From Atherinomorus stipes (taxonomy: Eukaryota; Chordata; Actinopteri; Atheriniformes; Atherinidae), in the NCBI GenBank assembly GCA_023101725.1, contig JALJCO010003012.1, positions 1,357,001-1,421,000 of the forward strand: a stretch of DNA of 64,000 nt. The letters are read 5' to 3'. The position numbers and the translations under genes were made by a program. This document shows, in pieces, positions 38,611 through 48,680 of the stretch. The notes under the pieces are model-generated. The model was not told where the DNA came from. It made no database searches and was given only the letters and a program-made list of their open reading frames with translations. How positions within the stretch are numbered: the stretch's first letter is position 1; each line of letters opens with the position of its first letter.

Positions 38611-40265
38611 CAATTAGGGATGCAATGATACAAAAAATTCATGGTTCAGTTCGATACTTCATTGTCACGGTTCGTTACTTTTCTGATACAAACAAATAAT
38701 TTTGCAGTTCGTTCAAGCGGTAAAGTATCTAAGGCTTCAAGATTGACCAGCAAATATCACACATTAACTAATATCATTTACTAATAACCTGCAATTATCT
38801 CTAATTGGTAAAATAGCCATTCACTTTCCTCAGCTACATACTGTATTGCTATCATGTAACTATGGTAATATTTGTATGTTTTAACCAATGCTGCTATGGC
38901 TATTTGTACAAAAAGCACAGAGAGGAAATTTCATTTATGCTGTAATTTCTGTCTTTATGCAGCTTAACTCCACTGTAGAGCTGGTACTGTAAAGCTGAGT
39001 GCCTCTCCAAACATGCTTCTCAGATGAACTCCAGTGTGATTTTTCCAGAGAGAGGTAACCCACTGGGAATAAGCAATCCTCTAGCAGTACAAACCATTTT
39101 TGGCTGCTACGATTTTGAAAATGTTGAGAATGCAAGGTAAATATCATCTTGCATTTCCACTTTTAATTGCCCTGATATAATCACTTGTATAGTCCAAGCA
39201 CATGAAAGAAAAATCTGATATGATGGGTTCTATGCATGCTTAATATAGGGACACAGTGTTTTCCTTTGGGATGGATTCATGCTCACTTCTTTCTTTTATA
39301 AATGTTTTTCTTCAGTTGTATATTTGGGAGAGACTAAACCTGAGGTACCGCTTCGCGATCCCAGTGATGTTGAACGGGTATGGCTTGAATGTCATGGTCT
39401 TCATCAATTTAGCTGCAGGTTTCTATCACTGATCAATCAGACAAACAAGACTCCAGAGCTTCATTTCTGTTGCATGAAGAAAAAATATCAAAACCAAAAT
39501 GAAAACTGAGAAAATTCAACTTGACTTAAAGGTTGGAAGTGAAATACAGACATAACGACATTATGCGTGTCGAGGTTATAGTTGCAATGGCAGAAAAATC
39601 ATTCCAGCCGTCAAGTGACCAACAGCTTGCACCATGTGCAACAAGAAATTTAGAGGAGTTTTAGAATTGACAGCTAACTTTAGCCACGTTAGCAAGTGAG
39701 TTAGCTTACCGATCCAGGGGAAAAGTCACCATTTCCACCCTTTGATACTGTGAAAAAGCTTTATGTGGGTCCAAGTAGTTTAGGCTTCACCTAATTTTCC
39801 TCCAGTTTTTGCTCTTCTCAGGTCACACCTCTTCTTAGACAGATAAAAACATCTCCGGGGCTCTGAAGCAACTGTTTGACTTACAGACTCCACCATTTTT
39901 ATTTATCTATTCTAGCACTTCCATATGACATTACTAATGACAATAAAACTTTTGAATTGAATTGAATTTTTCCCAGTGCCAGCCTTACTGTGCCAAACAT
40001 ATATTGCAACATAAAGACCGTATTTTGCAACCAGCAATGGTGACCTGTGTTGGCTAGTAGATGTAAATACAGTATAACGCCATTGTCAAACCCGTTCGAA
40101 TTTATTTTATATTTATTTTCAGGCTAAACATAATTTTTTAAGGAAATGCTGCACTTTCATTCTGCAACCCTCTAAATGCCCCTGGAGGTATTATCATTAG
40201 CTTTTGATAAAAAAATAAAAAGTTCCATATTTAACCTTTAAGTGATACAATAACACAACTAACAA

Positions 40266-40305
40266 GTAAGTCACTGAGTGAACTAATGTTCACTCAGTGA
40301 CTTAC
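40266..40305. repeat. Perfect inverted repeat, 18-bp arms, 4-nt loop
   Basis: GTAAGTCACTGAGTGAAC is followed by TAAT and then its exact complement. The A/T-rich flanks do not continue the pairing. It lies about 18 bp outside the MITE at 40323-40893. Confidence 0.95.
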
Positions 40306-40322
40306 AAAAAAGGTGGCGCTCC

Positions 40323-40893
40323 TGTGTCTCAATCAGGGCATTTGCACTATAAAGTACACTAATTTTGGTTGCAAGTGTGGTTTCAGTGAAAATTCAGCAC
40401 TCTGCATACTGTAGTACCCAAATGCTGCCCTAATAATGGTCAAAAATCAAGTGACGAACGAAGCACGCTTCTCGCTCTAAATGGACGTCATCTTCCTGAT
40501 GTAGTGGAAGAGGCTTGTCTTCCTAACTGTCTTTAGAACTGATGTCAGAGAACAAAGCGGTGGTGAAACCCAGCAGCAGCGGAGGCTGTAGTGTACTGAT
40601 GTAAGTAACTTTTGTGAAATTATTCAGCTATAATTACTAATGTACTGTATATTGTGGCATGCTACTGTACCAAGCTGTTCACTCCCTGATGATAGTTATG
40701 ATTTGGTCATTTGTTTGAGACCGCAGTTAGAGCAGTTCTAGAGTTAGCAGATGTAAATGTTAGCTGTTTTAGCTGTCACTGCTAATCCGCCACTTCCGGT
40801 AAGTGCAGTACTCCAATTGTGCACTACGGACGGAGTGCACATTGCGCACTAGGCACTAATTTGCACTCATGCAAGTGTGCAGATTGAGACACA
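40323..40893. mobile_element. MITE with TGTGTCTCAATC inverted ends
   Basis: The left end (TGTGTCTCAATCAGGGCA) and inverted right end (TGTGTCTCAATCTGCACA) share 12 bp, then diverge into TTGCAC-type subrepeats. It is about 570 bp without a transposase frame. The target duplication was not found; a hAT-like origin is an inference. Confidence 0.65.
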
Positions 40894-42359
40894 CTCTACC
40901 TAGTTCAAAAAATCTGTTTCCAGACTTGCAATGCAGAATATTTTCGGTAAAATCCATCCACTCCTTAACTGGAGTTGTCTTTTCAAACATGTTGCCTCCT
41001 TTTGGACTTTTTACGTCCTAGCTATAATCAGATATTGAGAAAATTTCCAGACAGGTCAATTGTTGAAACAGGATAGGACTGTGCATTCAAATGACTAGCT
41101 ACAACATTTCTGCTCTTATGATGCGGGGGCTAGCTGGTACATGTCCACCACAGCTCCAAGGTAAGAGAGTGGAACATTTGTCTGAATGCAAACAGTGTTA
41201 AAGGCAAAGTCTGCACTATTACCACTTTTTAGAGCAAGTCTGAAAGGGGCTTTCAAAGTGTCTTTGGAAAGAAGAAAAGAAAAGAGGAACAGCTTGATAT
41301 GGAGCCCGTTTCAAAAACCTTACAGTAATGCTGATTAAAAAAAAAAAAAAAAGAACAAAAACTCAAAGAAAACTAAAACTCCCCATCGTTAACCAATATC
41401 TATTGTTCATAAATATTTTTTACTTGACATTGACTGTAACCAGTTCAATTAAAGGCCCAGAGAAAAAGCAACTGAGCAGTAAGTGCAGCTGTTCGCTTAA
41501 ATGCTGTCACTTCTCAGATGAATCATTCTAATTTATTCCCTTCCTGGACATCATATAGAGATCTTGTATATAAACAGGACTAATGGATTGCAGCCTGCAG
41601 AGATGTTGATTCCACTCTTTTAACAGAAAAAAAACTATCTAAAGGCAGAGCAAATCAGCATTTAGGTGTAGTTTAGAAACATCATTAATGGGAGTGTCAA
41701 GGTCTTCTGGTGCCCTCCTAAAACAGCTTATCTACAAAAACAGGCACAGCTCATTTAAAAAAAAAATGACCACAGCAGTTAAGCAGAAGAAGAGCACAAT
41801 TAGCACCGAGTCGCACACAAACAGACCTTTTAGAATCTGGAGCTTGTAAATTACTTGCAACTCAAACGCAGCTTGTTTCTTGTTGATTCAAAACAGGATG
41901 TAAAATCATGCACCTGATAAAAGCATGAGTCAGAAAATTAAAGATGTATAAAAAATGAAAAAGAAAAAAAAAAGCTACTTTTAAGGTCTACTTTGACAAA
42001 CTCTTCCACAAGCATGCATACTATTGTATATTCAGTCTCTTAACATGCTGAAAAATTGAGTAATGAAATTAAAATCAATAAATACATGGTAAAGGTATAA
42101 AGAAAAATACTTAAATGCTTAAATATAATTCAATACATGGTTACTGGTTAGCATCATGTTGTGTAAATGTATTTTTCAGGAAATAAAGTTGTGCAAATAT
42201 AAACTTGCATTGTCATGGTTTCAACACCAGTTAGTAGAATTATATTTCTCTATGGATCAGGCGAGCCTACGTCAAAACCAGGAATTCATGAGAATAAGAA
42301 GAAGGTCGTGGAGAAAAAATGTTTCGTATTAGAAGGGCGTCTGATGGAGGATTAGGAAC

Positions 42360-42960
42360 CAAAAAAAACTTTTTTTAATTTTTTTTTAATTTTTTTCCTC
42401 CGCGGGTTTTTTTTAAATAATATAAAAAAGGCGTCCAGTTAAAATGAAAATTCTCACTGCTGATGCTAGAAGAAAAGAGGAAAAAAAAATATTTATTGAG
42501 ATTTAGTGATCCCTCTTCTGCTCACACGTTTAGATAAATACATACAAAACAGAGAAAAATATTTTTCCTATTATTATATTTTTATTTAAACGGTATCCCG
42601 TATATTAATTTTTAATTATAATAAATTCTCTCTTTTTTTATAAAAAAATTTATATTTTTTTATGTTTTTATTATTATAATAAAAAATAAACGCGCGTCTA
42701 TTATATTTGTATGTTGTTGATGTTTAAACTGTATCCTCTCTCTCTTTTTTTTTTTATATTTGGAGGAATATGATGAGTAATCGGAAAATGAAAGGAAGAG
42801 GCGGGGGGAGGGGAGGGGGGGTTTAACCTTACAACAATAATTTTTTTTTTATAGCAAAAAAAAAACAGAGAAAAAAAATAGATAAAATTATATAACAAAA
42901 GATATTTTTCTGTTACACAGTTACTCCAGTTGTTTTTTTTTGAACTCTTGATTATATTAA
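42360..42960. repeat. Homopolymer-rich low-complexity tract
   Basis: The stretch is dominated by long A and T runs, with isolated CCTCCGCGGG, CGCGCG and G-rich islands. It differs sharply in texture from the flanks. It may be a real low-complexity tract or a poorly resolved assembly region. Confidence 0.6.
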
Positions 42961-43631
42961 AAGAAGCTCCCCCCTCCTCCGGATAGTCAGGGACAGTTCA
43001 TATAAAACACAAGTCTCACCTTCTTTAAGTTACAGAGCATCAACTGACAACAATCAATGCCTCAATTTCCTTCAGTTAATTGAGAATAACATAATTATTC
43101 AGCCATTTTTAACATCATCATCTTCTGGCATTCCTTTACACACACATCCTTCATTTCTGTGTTACATCACACCTGTCACACCAAAATTTGATGGCACAAT
43201 GGGCAACGAACTAGAACATAAACCTTGGTAAAATAAACATGCAGAATTCATTTAAAATGCTCTTCTTTCCAAATTTTGTGCTCTGGAGAGCTTCCATAAA
43301 TAAATATGCAGCAGGGCAAGACACACTGCCTACACCTTTCACCTACTGTACAAACACTGCACCTCATTAGCAAAGTTTGACAGTAACAAACTGACACAAA
43401 ATCAGAGCTGAGAGGGAAAACAACAGCAAATCTACCTAAGAATGTAGGTATTCCTAAAATATACACTACAACTCTCTGACTAACTTATTCTAAAAGTGCC
43501 CAGATCTGTTGCCTGTCATTTAAATTTGTCATTTTTCTGAATGACAGAATGATCCCATGAATTTTAGCAATATGAATATAAATGTTAATAAGCAAAAACA
43601 CCACCAAATGTAGAAGTGTGTGAATCCCTAC

Positions 43632-43764
43632 CTGCAAGACTTCCAGGCCTCTGCAATGTAGCGGTCGCGTAGAGCTCGTGGGAGATCTTGTACTGGTCAG
43701 AGGCGTGGTGAGCTGCCAGTCGTTTGGGAGACAGAGTGGCATAGCTCCCTATGCCTGAACTCAT
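43632..43764 (-). CDS. ctnnd2: ctnnd2 local exon e7 (133 nt)
   Basis: The exon reads [16 protein letters not shown], then [20 protein letters not shown] and RPGSLA plus one base. YATLSPxKRL, HASxQY and [15 protein letters not shown] are strong delta-catenin matches. The initial Met is internal, not a translation start. The acceptor is a good TTTTTGCAG and the donor GCAG/GTAGGG. Tyrosines in YATL and YATAT contexts lie in the part of delta-catenin reported as a tyrosine-kinase substrate region (family knowledge; individual sites not tested here). The following intron to e8 is 8.8 kb. Confidence 0.96.
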
Positions 43765-44495
43765 CTGCAAAAACAAGACACTTTGGTTCGCCATGTTTAA
43801 GGCTCTGAATGGGTTCAAGCAATGAACAGAAGTCATTTTTACACCAATCCCTTTTGTTTGATCTCTAAGTTAGCAGCTGTAGAAATGCTTCTGTTCTTAT
43901 TTTGGTATTTCAGATAGATATTTTTTGTCTGTTTGCATTGCATTTGTACAGCATACTTATAAAAAAAAAGATTCATTTGCATATATCCCAGTTTGAATGT
44001 TGCTAGAATGGTCCAAACTGCTATTAGGTATAAACTGAAAGACAGGTAAAAACAACCACAACAACAGCAACAACAAAAACATTACCACAACAGCAAAAAA
44101 AGGATGTTTTCATGGTATGTTGAGAGAAATATTATAGAATCATGCAGTAAATTTATCCATCAAAGTTTGAATGTACAGTACTGAAAAATCCATGCTTGGA
44201 TTGAGTCTGGAGTCAGTCCATTTCTAAAGAAGCTGTGTTCAGTTACACTGAGAAAACCATATTAGACGGGAAATCAGACACAGAAAGGTAATTCTTAAGA
44301 AAGAACATCACAACCTGCATCATAACATCAAAGTTATAACTGATGACAGCCTCTCAATGCAGTCATTTATCATTTTAGTGCTAAAAAATTATTATTCCAG
44401 AAAAAATACAAAAAAATCTGAAAAAATATAAACCAGGGACACAAATCATCAAGTGGAATATAAATCTTTGAAAATCAAAGAGAAGTCTCCTGTAC

Positions 44496-44613
44496 CTGGT
44501 GAAGAGGGGATGATGAAGAACTGGCCCCTCCTCCTGTAGCTGCTGAGTTGGGTGGAGATGCCACCCTTAGAGGAGACCCGCCCCCTCCTCCTGTTGTCCC
44601 AGCAACTGTAGTA
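44496..44613 (-). CDS. ctnnd2: ctnnd2 local exon e6 (118 nt)
   Basis: The exon supplies T to complete a Ser codon, then reads TTVAGTTGGGGGSPLRVASP, PNSAATGGGA and SSSSSPLHQ. The SPxRVxSPP and SSPxHQ positions match the mammalian linker just before the TIGTYATLSP block. The acceptor is CTTTGTCAG and the donor CAG/GTACAG. It leaves at phase 0. Two Gly runs and one Ser run replace a more mixed mammalian sequence. The introns on either side are short (224 bp upstream, 731 bp downstream). Confidence 0.93.
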
Positions 44614-44837
44614 CTGACAAAGTAACAGAATAACATAACTTTATCAATAAAAACATCACATCCCTTCTGTGTCACATGTAATGTGCATGTGTATACTCTC
44701 TACATAGCTCAGCATAGATTAGAACCGTTTTATAAAAGCCATCTGCTAAACCTCCAGGTGAACCCTTTGTACCGCGTATCAGCATCAACATCAACATCAA
44801 ATCCAGTATTAGTGTCACGACTTCTGTGGTTTTCTAC

Positions 44838-45054
44838 CTGTATGATTTCGCAAGCCGATTTGCAGGAGACTGTTTGCTAGGAGAGGAGGAGGAGGAAGAT
44901 GAAGGCAGGCGTTGAGTGGTAGAGTACCCTGGTGTGTCTGAGGCTGATCCCAGGCGTTGGTGTTTACTTGGGGAGCCGGACCCTGAGCCTCCACCTCCAG
45001 AAAGAGGGGAACTGACACGCTGGGCAGGTAAGGTGGAGCTGGAGTAGTAGATAC
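44838..45054 (-). CDS. ctnnd2: ctnnd2 local exon e5 (217 nt)
   Basis: The exon opens GIYYSSSTLPAQRVSSPLSG, matching the LYYSSSTLPA block of delta-catenin. It continues through a Gly/Ser run, PSKHQRLGSASD, a run of seven serines, and SPSKQSPANRLAKSY. The acceptor is TTATTTAG and the donor AG/GTAGAA. It enters at phase 1 and leaves with AG of a Ser codon completed by e6. The SP and PSK motifs are plausible proline-directed kinase sites (inference). The Gly and Ser runs are coded by near-perfect trinucleotide repeats and could vary in length between individuals. Confidence 0.95.
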
Positions 45055-45208
45055 CTAAATAAGAAATGAGAGGAGGCTGTTTGCTAATGTCATCCCGCTG
45101 TGTCAACAGTGCTTCTTCCCATACTTCGTTGTATGAATTCATAAGAAAGAAAAACGCAACTGCGGGAAGACAAACAGATAAGAAAAAGGAAGAAAGGGGA
45201 GCGCTCAC

Positions 45209-45263
45209 CTGACCCTGACCCAGATTGTGATTGTTGCTGCTGGGCGGCACGACTGGATGTCAC
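45209..45263 (-). CDS. ctnnd2: ctnnd2 local exon e4 (55 nt)
   Basis: The exon reads VTSSRAAQQQQSQSGSGS plus one base, with acceptor CCCCTCAG and donor GTGAGC. It continues the frame from e3 (phase 0) into e5 (phase 1). The xTSSRA start aligns with the TTSRAG position of mammalian delta-catenin. After that point mammals have a long Pro/Ala-rich stretch, whereas here there are only a Gln run and Gly-Ser dipeptides. The identification rests on frame continuity and position as much as on sequence. The intron to e5 is only 154 bp. Confidence 0.88.
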
Positions 45264-46914
45264 CTGAGGGGAGGAAAGGAAACACAGAGCACATAAGACG
45301 AGAAGAGCCAAAGCAGGGACAAAATCTATCAGCAGACCCAGTAATTGGTTGGGACAAAACAAGTTAGGAATAGAATAAGGGAAAGAAAAGATTTATGACA
45401 AATAAGATAAAAGAGTAGTGCCCATCAAAAAGTTTTATAAAAAAGTGAATTGAGTTTTAAATCGAAAATGAGGGGCGAGTAATGAAATCCCTACAGACGA
45501 CAGAGCAGTTATTCAAACAGACTCATAGAAGACGAACACTAAGTTATCTGATCTCAGATGATTGAAATAATTTCTTATTAAACTTCTATTGCACCAGCCA
45601 CTGGAAGATGTAGGTCATAGAGTATCGGTCTTAATTCTTATCATGTCTTTTACAATGAATCCCAATATTCCTTTGTTAATTTACACACATTTGTTTTGAA
45701 TGCAGGAAATAATCAAACCCCCACTTTGTGAGACAGCAGTCTTGTCTTGAATCCAGCCAAATTGGAATTAGTAAGACAGTGAAAACATGTGCAACTTTTA
45801 ACTCGCTCGCTAGCTTGCTACTTGCAGCCGACTGCAATGAACTCCAAAAGGTTACTAGTGGATAACCTTTATCAGTGAATTGCATGCTGGTCAAAATAAA
45901 TGCTTAATTTTCCCCAGAAACAGTACGGGGAACATATGTCAGCTCTCTGCTGAGTCTCAAACAGTTTTAAGTTGATGTTTGATCTGCAGGATTAGTTCAT
46001 ACATGCAGTATTATAGCCTATTCAGCACAGTGCCACATAATGCAAACACACCGTTACAGAGTCACCTTGAAGCACTGTCATTACTGCATACAGTATCCAG
46101 TTTAACTCAGACATTCAGAGGAACAATAATGCTCTGTGTTCTCTAAAGCCTTTATCTACCGTAAGCTTATTTCAAGAGAGGCACAAACTCAAAGGGCCAT
46201 ATGTAATTTAGCTCACACATATGATACCCAGTAATAATTCCTCTGACAACAAACCAGTGTATCGCATACGCATACACTGAGTTTCAGCTACAAAGCCATG
46301 TTTGTAATTGATTCCAGGTGTTAATATCTGCAGCTGCTCTACTGTGCAGACACCCTTTGGTAGAAAAAAAGCATGCCTACTCAGCAGATCTCCCTGAGAT
46401 AAATATAGCAGCATGCATAGGCACACAGGCTCCCATTATGTTTCCAGTGGATGCCTCTGGTTACATTTTCTGCGATGAGAATGTATCTTTAGAGGACAAC
46501 AAACCAGTGGTTCCAGGGCAGCCTTTTTTGGAATAGGGTTGGAAGCTGATTTATATCGAGCTGTGTGGAACTACAGTCTCTTTCTAAAAAAAAGGTCTTA
46601 CAGTTTATGGAGGCAAACAAGCAGAGAGGAGACGTAAAAATAAAAAATAAGGAAAACTGGTAGGAGCTTTGAAGATTGCAACTAGGGATGCCCGATATTA
46701 TCTCCCAATATTGGCTTTAAAATGTGATATCGGAAAATAAGTAACCAAGTTGTCAGAAACATTACAATTAGCCACATGTTGGCTAATACCTGCTAGTATC
46801 TGATATATGGCAGCAGATGTCCAAGCTGCGGCGTTCAGCACCTACTCTGTTTACATTATGCTAAGAGCGACTGAGCTGCGGACAAACACAAGAGGAGGTG
46901 GCTATTGATTAAAA

Positions 46915-46923
46915 GAAAGAAAA

Positions 46924-46991
<68 letters not shown>

Positions 46992-47042
46992 AATCAAGAA
47001 ATCAAGAAAGAAAGAAAGAAATCAAGAAAGAAAGAAAGAACG
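46915..47042. repeat. (GAAA)n microsatellite
   Basis: AAAG units run nearly uninterrupted for about 75 bp, then alternate with ATCAAG units. The repeat lies inside the extra internal segment of hAT-like copy 3. Confidence 0.9.
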
Positions 47043-47634
47043 AACATGCGATCTCATCTGGTTTGGTCTGCCACGGCTTCCGTAATGTCATGAACTCACG
47101 TGAATGCGCATCGGGGAAGTACAATGTTCTACTGTTTAGGCTATAAAAATATACTAAATGATGATGTTTCCAGTGGACGCTACCCACTCAGGACACTTGG
47201 ATTACATTGGACGGGCAGTATGAAGGAATATTGACAAGTTTTTGTGGACTTTTATGGACGTTTTTGTTTCGAGAACCGGTGACCCCCTTTACCTGTATAT
47301 GAAAGCATATGAAGGTCGGCGGATAACAAAACCCCCCTGGATCTCCGGCTGCATTTGAGATTCAAAAAAATGCTTTAAGTCTTGCTCAGCATGAGGGTGA
47401 GTAGAAAATGAAAGACCATCATTTTGTGGGTGTACTATTCCTTTAAGACTACAGCATTTTAAGATCTTTGCTCTCGGAGCAGAATATAATTGTATTTCTT
47501 AAAATATGAGTGACACAACCTCTCAGTTGACTACATATATCGGTATGGGTTGATATCGGATATCGGAATTTAAGAGTTGAACCATATTGGACATCAGATA
47601 TCGGTAAAAAAAAAAAAAGAAAAAGCCAGTATCC

Positions 47635-48562
47635 CTAATTCAACTTATCCTCCAAAGTCATACGTACTATAGGGTCATTTGTGCATGCACCGAAATACGA
47701 CCTGTATTTACATTTTTAGTAAAAAAAAAAAAGCCACCAAAACTGACCCCTAGCGGTGGTTACGTAACTGCCAACTTTCTCCCTGGTGTGACCAAAAGAA
47801 AAATGGCGGATGTCCCTTCAATCTTTGGTAGAAATTTATATTCTTTAAGATACAGTATATTGTGGTTTCAGCTTTGTTTTTATAACTTTTTTTTTAACAA
47901 CAATTATACACTCTATTTTTATAATATCCACTTGTTCTATGTAAACAATCCAAAAGTGTTTTTTTGTTTTTTTTGTATTGACATACATTCGTTCAGGTTT
48001 TGTGGTTGTTGTTACCATGGTTGTTTAGGATGCCATTCACAATGAACCGGAAGAAAGGGATGAACAGGACATTTGCAGTGTTGAACTGGCTGACAATAAC
48101 TTTTTGCAAGTCATATATGTGCACATTCCTCAGTGAACATCCATAAACAGGATTAAAATAAGCTACAAAATAAATGCACTCTGTCATTTCATAATCAGGT
48201 GTTTTTTGTTTTTCTTTTGGGCTTTGATGGCCTTTAAATACAAGGATGAGAGGAGAGCGAAAGGGGGCAAAGAGTGGGGGATGCAGTGGGTCCCAGGCCG
48301 GGAATCGTACCTAGACCGGCCGAGCGGACGAACTGTAGCCTCCCAGCCAGCTGAGCTAAACACTGCCTCAAGTGGTTCAACCAATTGTCAAATATCTTTC
48401 TTCAGTCGACTTCCCTCTCTTTAGTCGAACTCACTGTCATTTCTCCTCGTGCTGCTGCCGGGGGTGTCAGGGAGCGTGTGAAATACGCTCTGACTGAGCG
48501 TAATTTCAGGTGTGCACAAATGACCCTATAGTATATATGACTTTGGAGCACATGTTGCCCTA
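47635..48562. mobile_element. TIR element with about 60-bp ends (CTCCAAAGTCATA)
   Basis: The left end and the reverse complement of the right end share CTCCAAAGTCATA, TACTATAGGGTCATTTGTGC and CACC, with a 2-bp difference (CG versus TA) between the first two blocks. The right terminus reads TAGGGCAACATGTG when inverted. The interior contains a tRNA-derived SINE and otherwise non-coding sequence. Confidence 0.75.
48195..48370 (-). mobile_element. tRNA-derived SINE
   Basis: On the minus strand, TTTAGCTCAGCTGGCTGGGA (A-box region, 48341-48360) and GGTACGATTCCC (B-box region, 48300-48311) are spaced as in a tRNA promoter. A CCTGGGACCCACTGCATCCC body and C/T-rich stretch follow, then an A-rich tail near 48195-48215. 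This is the arrangement of a common teleost tRNA-type SINE. It is not a functional tRNA gene: the stem pairs are poor and the 3' end is not tRNA-like. Confidence 0.75.
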
Positions 48563-48604
48563 ATTGCAACCTTTTTAACTTTAAAAAAAAAAAATATTGT
48601 GCTC

Positions 48605-48680
48605 ATTGTAAGTAAGTAAGTTTTATTTCTATAGCGCCTTTCACAGACAAGGGAACATCACGAGGTGCTGTACAAAGGAA
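48605..48680 (-). mobile_element. LINE 3'-end-like fragment
   Basis: On the minus strand, CTTTGTACAGCACCTCGTGA is followed by GTGAAAGGCGCTATAGAAAT and AAAACTTACTTACTTAC. This is the typical microsatellite-ended terminus of an L2-type LINE or a SINE using it. Confidence 0.55.

Larger units (their letters stand above)
34818..43631 (-). other. ctnnd2 intron e7-e8 (8.8 kb)
   Basis: Contents include a hAT-like element with a nested TTAA MITE immediately upstream of e8, a TAGGGCTGGG-ended MITE between TA microsatellites (38100-38610), a perfect hairpin (40266-40305), a TGTGTCTCAATC-ended MITE and a homopolymer-rich tract near 42360-42960. Nothing coding is recognised in 36150-38090 or 40900-42290. 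Confidence 0.85.
43765..45208 (-). other. Short introns within the e4-e7 cluster
   Basis: The introns e6-e7 (43765-44495), e5-e6 (44614-44837) and e4-e5 (45055-45208) are 731, 224 and 154 bp. All have GT-AG ends on the minus strand. No repeat family was recognised in them, unlike the multi-kilobase introns on either side. Confidence 0.85.
46683..48562. mobile_element. Composite hAT-like insertion with perfect 8-bp duplication
   Basis: ATTGCAAC precedes TAGGGATG at 46675-46682 and follows GCCCTA at 48563-48570, an exact octamer duplication. The left half (to about 47637) is copy 3 of the family at 22341 and 34851, with a long internal insertion carrying GAAA repeats. The right half (about 47635-48562) is a different TIR element. 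The two halves meet without spacer. Confidence 0.75.

Noticed and set aside
43632..43764. Met codon at the start of e7 as an alternative translation start
   Set aside because: It lies directly after a strong acceptor in frame with e6, so it reads as an internal codon; no promoter evidence is visible.
48283..48370. A possible tRNA gene on the minus strand
   Set aside because: The A and B boxes are present but the acceptor stem and 3' end do not pair, and SINE body and A-rich tail follow, so it is a tRNA-derived SINE.
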